From NCBI GenBank assembly GCA_964343195.1, contig CAYFIR010000004.1:91576-155575 (forward strand): a stretch of 64,000 nucleotides of DNA. Reading direction: 5' to 3'. Positions within the stretch are counted from its first letter, which is position 1; every line of letters starts with the position of its first letter. Source of the DNA: CAYVAP01 sp964343195. GTDB taxonomy: Bacteria; Bacteroidota; Bacteroidia; J057. Both the position numbers and the translations under genes were made by a program. The notes below the pieces were generated by a model. It searched no databases and was not told the origin of the DNA. It saw only the letters and a list, made by a program, of their open reading frames with translations. Positions 58,638 to 64,000 of the stretch are shown here, piece after piece.

Positions 58638-59390
58638 TTACCGAACCCGTTTCATGTTTTGAACCGAAAAGAACCTGTCGTCCAATGGTACATTGAATTC
58701 TATTTTCTGGTATTCGAGTATGGTTTTTTGGCCATCCTCATCTACCGGGATCAGTTCCATATGGGTCGCAAATGGCTGTCCGTCCATGGTCCTGATTTCC
58801 GAAGAATTCATGATGGTGACCAGGTATCCGTCTTCATCATACTCCTCGATTCGGAGCTGCAGGTAGTCCTGCTGGTCGACAAACATATAGACCTTGCTGT
58901 AGACAACTGCGACATCTTCATGGGGGATCAGCTCTATCTTCCAACAGTTTCGGCCCTGTATGACGCTGTCCTTGAGGATTCTGTGGTCATAATCGTCTAT
59001 GATGGAAATTTCGTTGACGAGGTCATCATTGCTCATGTCGGAGCCCATCCAGGACTGGGACATCATGGAGCGTGGCAGTTTGATTGTCCGTTGGACTTTG
59101 GGGAGCCAGTTCCATACCTCATTTTCCCGCTTGAGGGTAGTGGTACCCTGATCGCTGGCAGGAGCAGTAACCAGAATAAGGGCGTAATCATCGCCTTTGC
59201 TCCAGCTTTTGAGCGCCATTTCCCGTTGCCAGGTAGGCCTTACAATCGTCATGGTCATCTCCGCATAGGAGCTGGTGACACCCCGGCGGCGGTTTTCTGA
59301 TTCCTGCAAAATGTCTCGAGCGTTCTGTGCCTGCAGCGACATCCCGCCAAGTAGAAGCAGTGATACCAAAGAAAAGAATAGTCGTTTCAT
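58638..59390 (-). CDS. LolA-like outer membrane lipoprotein-sorting protein
   Basis: 250 residues with signal peptide MKRLFFSLVSLLLLGGMSLQ. The mature protein matches the LolA-like half-barrel family found beside such transporters: SSYAEMTMTIVRPTWQREMA, NEVWNWLPKVQRTIKLPRSM, QSWMGSDMSNDDL and ATHMELIPVDEDGQKT. LolA-fold proteins carry lipid-modified or hydrophobic cargo across the periplasm. It follows TetR after 5 bp on the minus strand and precedes the two permeases: carrier, permeases, ATPase and barrel are then all in one set. Confidence 0.92.
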   Translation of the reverse strand: MKRLFFSLVSLLLLGGMSLQAQNARDILQESENRRRGVTSSYAEMTMTIVRPTWQREMALKSWSKGDDYALILVTAPASDQGTTTLKRENEVWNWLPKVQRTIKLPRSMMSQSWMGSDMSNDDLVNEISIIDDYDHRILKDSVIQGRNCWKIELIPHEDVAVVYSKVYMFVDQQDYLQLRIEEYDEDGYLVTIMNSSEIRTMDGQPFATHMELIPVDEDGQKTILEYQKIEFNVPLDDRFFSVQNMKRVR

Positions 59391-59395
59391 TGTCT

Positions 59396-60073
59396 TTAAG
59401 AATCTGTGGTGGAGTTATTGTTTTGGGTGAAATCAGGGTGGGAATCCTTGGGCCTGGGAGATTCGTCGTTATTCAGGCGAGGGTAGGGTTCACCACAATA
59501 TTTATGGATGAGAAAATCCTTGATCTCTAAAAGGTTAATGGTTTCTCCGAGAATGATCCGCTGGAGGGCCAGGCCATCCAGGGTTGCCGTAAGTGCCTGG
59601 GCTTCTTCCCTGTGATTGGGGACCCCAAGCGCCAGCATCAGTTTCTCCGCAAAGGGCATCATGCCAAGGTATTTTCCCTGGATGATTTGCTTCAGATGTG
59701 CAAACTCAGGCAGATCCAGCTGTAGAGAAAGGGCAATGATCAGCTTGAAATGTTCTTCATTCTTCAATACTGCATCGAAGGCCATATCCATCATGACGCT
59801 GAACTGCTCCTTTGGATTACGGGCGTCTTCAATCTGTTGCATAATGTCCTCGCCCATATCCATCTCCCGCATGACAATGCCGGTAACCAGGTCTTCCTTC
59901 TTCTCAAAGTAGTTGTAAATCAATCCTTTAGACACACCTGCTTTCTTTCGTATTTGCTCGATAGAGGTATTGTGATATCCCCTGCTGGCAAATAGTTCCA
60001 GGGCGGCTTCGAGAATTTCATCCCGGCGCTGTTCTCTAAGTTCATCCAGTTGTTGGCTGCTGCGTGGGCTCAT
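59396..60073 (-). CDS. TetR-family regulator of the Lol-like cluster
   Basis: 225 residues. N-terminal helix-turn-helix: DEILEAALELFASRGYHNTS, IEQIRKKAGVSKGLIYNYFEKKEDL in two parts; the remainder is the helical ligand domain, with an atypical polar tail (RLNNDESPRPKDSHPDFTQN). It is the first gene of the minus-strand group and is separated from the LolA-like gene by only 5 bp, so it is likely autoregulated with it. Two near-identical palindromes lie just upstream (60118-60213), the expected TetR operator arrangement. Confidence 0.93.
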   Translation of the reverse strand: MSPRSSQQLDELREQRRDEILEAALELFASRGYHNTSIEQIRKKAGVSKGLIYNYFEKKEDLVTGIVMREMDMGEDIMQQIEDARNPKEQFSVMMDMAFDAVLKNEEHFKLIIALSLQLDLPEFAHLKQIIQGKYLGMMPFAEKLMLALGVPNHREEAQALTATLDGLALQRIILGETINLLEIKDFLIHKYCGEPYPRLNNDESPRPKDSHPDFTQNNNSTTDS

Positions 60074-60117
60074 GAGTAAGGTGAAGTTTCTGAATCAGAA
60101 GTTAAAAATCGGGTTTA

Positions 60118-60148
60118 AGAATGACCAGTCAGTCAATGTTACGAAATT
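60118..60148 (-). promoter_or_regulatory. TetR operator, proximal copy
   Basis: Plus strand AATGACCAGTCAGTCAATG, an ATGAC-N6-GTCAA palindrome followed by TTACGAAATTGG. Imperfect copy of 60184-60213, 45 bp from the TetR start codon. Confidence 0.65.
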
Positions 60149-60183
60149 GGCCGAAGAAGTTTTAGGTTTGTGGATAAGTTTGT

Positions 60184-60213
60184 GATTGACCGGTCAGTCA
60201 ATGTTGCGAATTG
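60184..60213 (-). promoter_or_regulatory. TetR operator, distal copy
   Basis: Plus strand ATTGACCGGTCAGTCAAT (ATTGAC-N6-GTCAAT) followed by GTTGCGAATTGG. The whole 30-bp block repeats the proximal copy with a centre-to-centre distance of 65 bp. Confidence 0.7.
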
Positions 60214-60315
60214 GTCCCATCAAGCATAACATAATCAGGTTCTAGTCGGCATTCCCTGACAAAATCCCTGGGGTAGGGGAGACCTTTGTCCCTGTTCCAG
60301 ACATTCGATTTTCAT

Positions 60316-60323
60316 TATCTTTG
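60316..60323 (+). promoter_or_regulatory. Candidate -7 element of the sugar dehydrogenase-like gene
   Basis: TATCTTTG, exact match to TAnnTTTG, 38 bp before ATG 60362. No good -33 TTTG at the usual distance. Confidence 0.35.
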
Positions 60324-60361
60324 CTGCGAATTTGTTCTAATCCAGCTTCCTTATACTCAGC

Positions 60362-63121
60362 ATGTACCGATTCATCAGGTCTTCACTCGCATTTTTGTTT
60401 CTATTGGGTAGCCTCCAGGTAAGTGCCCAGGTCACCCTTCAGGACTCTCTTCTACCAGAGTTTAGCGACCAACTCGTCAGCGACAATTGGCCTTTCCTGG
60501 TCGGATATGTTTTTGACTCACAGGGTAGAATGTTTGCCTTCTCCAAAGCGGGAAAAATCTATCTCTCCAATGACGGACTCAAGCCGCAGGAGGCAATCAT
60601 AGACATCAGCCAGGAGGTCGCGAACTTTGGGGACCATGGACTTATATCGGTCAACCTCCATCCGGATTTTGACGAGAATGGCTATATCTACCTCCTTTAC
60701 ACGGTAGATCGGCATCACTTATTCCACTTTGGAACACCGAGTTACTATGGGTGGAAAGACGAACACCTGTATCCCACCATTGGGCGCCTTACCCGCTACC
60801 AACTGGATAAAAGCACCAATTTTACTACCGTGGTCCCCGAAAGTCGAACCATTATGATTGGGGCGACAAAGGAGACCGGAATTCCACTCCTGCACAATTC
60901 CCATGGGCTGGGATCCCTGGTTTTTGGCACTGATGAGAGTTTGCTGATTTCTGTCGGAGATGGGGCATCCTATGCGGGCATTGATGTCGGTGGAGATGAA
61001 AGTGGAGCCCTGGCAGAACAGGCCCTGAGAGAAGGCATCATCGACAGCATCATGGATATTGGCACCTTTCGTGCCCAGTCCATCCATTCCGTAAATGGCA
61101 AAATCCTCCGCATCGACCCGATCACGGGGGAGGGACTACCCAGCAATCCCTATTATGATGCTTCGGACCCGATAGCTGCCCGGTCCCGCGTTTGGGCTTT
61201 GGGATTCCGGAATCCCTACCGTTTTCGAGTGGCTCCCAATACCGGGTCACACGACATCAATGTGGGAGATCCGGGAGTTCTGATCGTGAGTGATGTGGGA
61301 TGGGGATCATGGGAAGAATGGAATAGGGTAGAGGAGGCCGGACAAAACTTTGGCTGGCCCCTGTATGAGGGCATCGGATTGAGATGGCAGTACTATTATT
61401 ACCGCATGCCCAACACATTTGCCCCTAACCCAAGCTATGGGAGCGGCGGCTGCGATGAGAAATACTTCGCATACAACGACCTGCTGGCGAATCCTATCCC
61501 GCAGGGAGAACCGGCATTTCCCAATCCCTGCCAGCCATTTGTGCAGGTTCCGGATTCAATTCCGACCTTCGTCCACACTCCTCCCTTCCTGACATACAAC
61601 AATTCCTCCTTTAACCTCGAAGACATTGGCACCTACCTTCCAACTTTTGATGAAGATGGCGTGCTGGATCGTATGAGGATAGATACAGCAGGATCACCGG
61701 TAGATGGGCAGCAATTTGATGGGATATGTACTGTTAGTGGAGCCTGGTATACGGGAGCGAATTTTCCCGAATCCTATAGAGGGCGGCTCATGATGGCGGA
61801 CTATCGAGGTTGGATCAAGGCCCTCACCTTTGATACGCTAACCTGGGAACTGATAGCTGTAGAGCCCTTTATGGAGCGTGAAAATGGACCTGCACGCCCC
61901 ATCTCCCTGGCCGTTAACCCAGCTGACGGCTGCCTGTGGTACATCGACTATCACGGGGGAGGCACCATGCTGCGAAAAATCTGCTTTGGGGGGAATCCTC
62001 CTCCCCGTGCAGTTATTGAGGCCGACAGGTTCTATGGCCCATCTCCATTGGAGGTCAGCTTTGACGGAAGTTCATCCAATGACCCAAAGGGAGACTCTCT
62101 CCGATATGAATGGGATTTTGGCGATGGCGAAACCAGCACGGAGATTAATCCCGTGCATACTTTTACGGCATCAGGCGACGCCCCACAGGAGTTTCGGGTA
62201 AGGCTGAAGGTAACCGATCCAGAGGAAGCATCGCACGAACGCGAAGCCATCGTTTCCCTCAATAATACCCCTCCAAACGTTCGCATCACATCTGTTGAGG
62301 ATGGGGCCGTCTATACCCTTGGAGGGATCACCAACCTGCCCCTGGATGCCCATGTAACCGATACAGAGCATGCTGAGTCAGAGCTACACTACCAATGGCA
62401 GGTGATCCTGCACCACAACGATCATCAACATCCGGAGCCGATCGATACGGCTCGATCCGGGCACGCACTGGTGGTACCAGAAGGCTGTACCAACGAGACC
62501 TTCTGGTACAGAATATTGCTGGAGGTAGAAGATGCCGCTGGATTGAGAGGGAAGGATGAGGTGGAAATTTTCCCATACTGCGGAACCCCTGCCAATGAAT
62601 TTGGTGCCCTCAGCGTAGGATTTTATGACTATTTGGACAATGAAATAGCCTGGGAAATGCTGCAAGAAACTCCTGGTTCCCGCTACATAATTGAGCAAAG
62701 TCCGGATAAACTCTTCTTTTCTGAAGTTGGGGAGGTAAGCGCAGATGGATCCATGAACTATGAATTCATCGAAAATCTTCATGACACCCAGCAGCCTTAT
62801 TATCGAATCAAGGCAATTTCGCCAGACAGCCTGGTAGAGTACTCAACGGTGGTGCAGAGCGAATTTCTGGGAAAACCGGACATATGGCTATATCCCAACC
62901 CGGCCCGGCAGTCATTATACCTGGAAATGGAAGAAGTAACGGATGAAGCCTGGATTGAAATCATGGATTTGCAGGGACGTATCCTGTCCACTGCCCGCTG
63001 GGAAGGCAGCGGAACCATGATGAGGTTCCCATTGGTGATCCGGGACATGTCAGCAGGTCTCTACCTGTACCGGGCCAGTAATGGGAGTAAGATTCGGGTA
63101 GGAAGATTTCGCAAAATGTGA
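60362..63121 (+). CDS. Glucose/sorbosone dehydrogenase-like T9SS protein with PKD domain
   Basis: 919 residues, signal peptide RSSLAFLFLLGSLQVSA. Residues about 25-540 form the soluble quinoprotein sugar dehydrogenase-like propeller (GLISVNLHPDFDENGYIYLL, NSHGLGSLVFGTDESLLISV, SVNGKILRIDPITGEGLPSN, RVWALGFRNPYRFRV, NFGWPLYEG). A PKD domain follows (YEWDFGDGETSTEINPVHTF), then a beta-rich domain, and a C-terminal Por sorting domain (IWLYPNPARQSLYLEM ... GLYLYRASNG) that directs T9SS export. PQQ-dependent sugar oxidation is possible, but many Bacteroidota homologues have no shown activity. Single gene. Confidence 0.92.
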   Translation: MYRFIRSSLAFLFLLGSLQVSAQVTLQDSLLPEFSDQLVSDNWPFLVGYVFDSQGRMFAFSKAGKIYLSNDGLKPQEAIIDISQEVANFGDHGLISVNLHPDFDENGYIYLLYTVDRHHLFHFGTPSYYGWKDEHLYPTIGRLTRYQLDKSTNFTTVVPESRTIMIGATKETGIPLLHNSHGLGSLVFGTDESLLISVGDGASYAGIDVGGDESGALAEQALREGIIDSIMDIGTFRAQSIHSVNGKILRIDPITGEGLPSNPYYDASDPIAARSRVWALGFRNPYRFRVAPNTGSHDINVGDPGVLIVSDVGWGSWEEWNRVEEAGQNFGWPLYEGIGLRWQYYYYRMPNTFAPNPSYGSGGCDEKYFAYNDLLANPIPQGEPAFPNPCQPFVQVPDSIPTFVHTPPFLTYNNSSFNLEDIGTYLPTFDEDGVLDRMRIDTAGSPVDGQQFDGICTVSGAWYTGANFPESYRGRLMMADYRGWIKALTFDTLTWELIAVEPFMERENGPARPISLAVNPADGCLWYIDYHGGGTMLRKICFGGNPPPRAVIEADRFYGPSPLEVSFDGSSSNDPKGDSLRYEWDFGDGETSTEINPVHTFTASGDAPQEFRVRLKVTDPEEASHEREAIVSLNNTPPNVRITSVEDGAVYTLGGITNLPLDAHVTDTEHAESELHYQWQVILHHNDHQHPEPIDTARSGHALVVPEGCTNETFWYRILLEVEDAAGLRGKDEVEIFPYCGTPANEFGALSVGFYDYLDNEIAWEMLQETPGSRYIIEQSPDKLFFSEVGEVSADGSMNYEFIENLHDTQQPYYRIKAISPDSLVEYSTVVQSEFLGKPDIWLYPNPARQSLYLEMEEVTDEAWIEIMDLQGRILSTARWEGSGTMMRFPLVIRDMSAGLYLYRASNGSKIRVGRFRKM

Positions 63122-63225
63122 TGCTCAGAGGCTTTTAGCCTGAAAGAAACGTAAGTAAATAAGCTTGGCAAAGTTGCCTTTGTCCTTCAATTTGTCTCAT
63201 CAATAAAGGACGGGAACTTAAACAT

Positions 63226-63828
63226 ATGCCAAAATTCAAAAGGGTTCCAGACGCAAACCAACTTCACATTCTGGTATTTGATCAGGGAGAAAGCTGGACA
63301 GGCTGGTTAGAGGACATTGCAGGGAAAGGCGGTTATAAATTGACCATTGAAGAGTATTCCTCACCCAGGGAGATATTTATGCGAATGGTGAGCCAACTGC
63401 CTCATTTGCTCCTGATAGATCTCAATTGTTCCGAGTCAGAAGTCCAGCAGGTGCTAGGCTTCGTGGAGCGGACCTGCTCTTTCCTTCCCATGGTCGGGTT
63501 GCACCGCTGCGCTCATCCCGATCTCATGGAGTGGCAACGGAATATCCTGCCAGGGCTGGTTTCCTGGGACCAACCTGATCAAATGCTGTCATTTTTTGAG
63601 TGGGCATCGTCTCTCAAACAGGACGGGCACGATCAGGCCCGTAGGATGCGCATCATGCAGCAGATAGAGCAAAATCTCCAGGCTTTACAGGAAATGGATA
63701 GCTTCTTTGAAGCCGGTTCACGGTTGCCTACGAGCTATTCGCAGCAGACGCGGAAGGAGATTGCTTCTTCCAAAAAATACCTGGAAATGCTGAGAGAGAA
63801 GTTGCGCGATGAAAATCGACAACTCTGA
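63226..63828 (+). CDS. Receiver-like protein of unknown function
   Basis: 200 residues. Residues 10-130 have the alternating pattern of a response regulator receiver (LHILVFDQGESWTGWLEDIA; LPHLLLIDLNCSESEVQQVL; FLPMVGLHRC), with Asp in LLIDLN at the phosphoacceptor place, but the paired acidic residues after strand 1 and the Lys after strand 5 are not evident. The C-terminus (140-200) is a charged helical region (RRMRIMQQIEQNLQALQEMD) likely to form a coiled coil. It could be a degenerate receiver that signals without phosphorylation. No kinase is adjacent. Confidence 0.5.
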   Translation: MPKFKRVPDANQLHILVFDQGESWTGWLEDIAGKGGYKLTIEEYSSPREIFMRMVSQLPHLLLIDLNCSESEVQQVLGFVERTCSFLPMVGLHRCAHPDLMEWQRNILPGLVSWDQPDQMLSFFEWASSLKQDGHDQARRMRIMQQIEQNLQALQEMDSFFEAGSRLPTSYSQQTRKEIASSKKYLEMLREKLRDENRQL

Positions 63829-63864
63829 TTGGGCCCTGGAATAAAGAGGCTGCTTAGATTTTTC

Positions 63865-63990
63865 CTTTGCGGTTCAAACTTGTCTTTTTGGCGCCTCGCT
63901 GCGTCAATTTCGCTCGAAATACCTCGGTATTCCTCCCAAAATTTCCTTGCTATCCACCAAAAATCCTGCGTTTGACCTCGAAACACCAAA
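63865..63990. repeat. Suspected dispersed intergenic repeat at window end
   Basis: Low-complexity, gene-free sequence: GGCGCCTCGCTGCGTCAATT, TCGCTCGAAATACCTCGGTA, TTCCTCCC, with an internal ATACC-TC-GGTAT palindrome. It has the look of a dispersed Bacteroidota repeat, since the minus strand can be read as a short Arg-rich spurious peptide. No second copy occurs in the window. Confidence 0.4.
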
Positions 63991-64000
63991 ACCTAAACAG

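Noticed and set aside
63735..63989. Minus-strand 84-codon frame at the window end
   Set aside because: Covers the end of the receiver-like gene and a suspected dispersed repeat; low-complexity Arg/Lys composition and no start context.

Overview
The window comes from a member of the Bacteroidota, most likely a Saprospiria/Lewinella-like marine or sludge bacterium. Seen directly: three large secreted proteins end in Por/type IX secretion sorting domains, there is a Bacteroidota-style histone H1-like (Hc1) microprotein, lipoproteins are numerous, and several upstream regions fit the Bacteroidota promoter TTTG-N19..21-TAnnTTTG. No tRNA, rRNA, CRISPR array or transposase was recognised.

Layout. 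1-1990: 3' end of prfA, an azurin lipoprotein with tandem terminators, and a repeat lipoprotein. 2080-6820: an NHL/EGF lipoprotein and a TPR histidine kinase overlapping a NarL-type response regulator. 6817-11540: a 1354-residue LRR-Roc-COR (Roco) protein bracketed by two imperfect direct repeats of about 253 bp; this is the most unusual locus in the window. 11600-20960: TetR regulator, histone-like protein, alpha-oxoamine synthase, a propeller-azurin fusion, two tandem PPK2 polyphosphate kinases, a Uma2-like protein with a RecD/Dda-like helicase, and two small proteins. 21080-26130: a phenylacetate degradation operon (paaE-A-B-C-D-I) whose gaps are filled by several families of repetitive DNA. 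26190-36000: a degenerate TraB/GumN-like protein, a multi-PAS kinase, a four-HhH membrane protein, apt, an acyl-CoA dehydrogenase behind a palindromic operator, and NRDE and CotH-like proteins. 35980-39540: hisG-hisD-hisC (minus strand) behind a consensus promoter, a 31-codon leader peptide containing Trp-His-His and a two-hairpin attenuator. 39540-53800: lytic transglycosylase, amylase, amidase, VWA lipoprotein, cobalamin adenosyltransferase, MCE protein and a lamin-tail T9SS protein. 53780-60210: a minus-strand cluster (TetR, LolA-like carrier, two FtsX permeases, ABC ATPase, outer-membrane barrel) with duplicated operators in front of the TetR gene. 60360-64000: a glucose/sorbosone-dehydrogenase-like T9SS protein, a receiver-like protein and a terminal repeat.

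Working together: the paa genes form the ring-epoxidase complex (A, B, C, D), its reductase (E) and a thioesterase (I). The his genes are probably controlled by translation-coupled attenuation. The TetR-LolA-FtsX-barrel set looks like a dedicated envelope lipid or lipoprotein transport apparatus. The Roco gene resembles an NLR-like sensor (leucine-rich repeat solenoid plus GTPase) with an unassigned C-terminal output region. All functions are read from sequence by eye; no database search was run.
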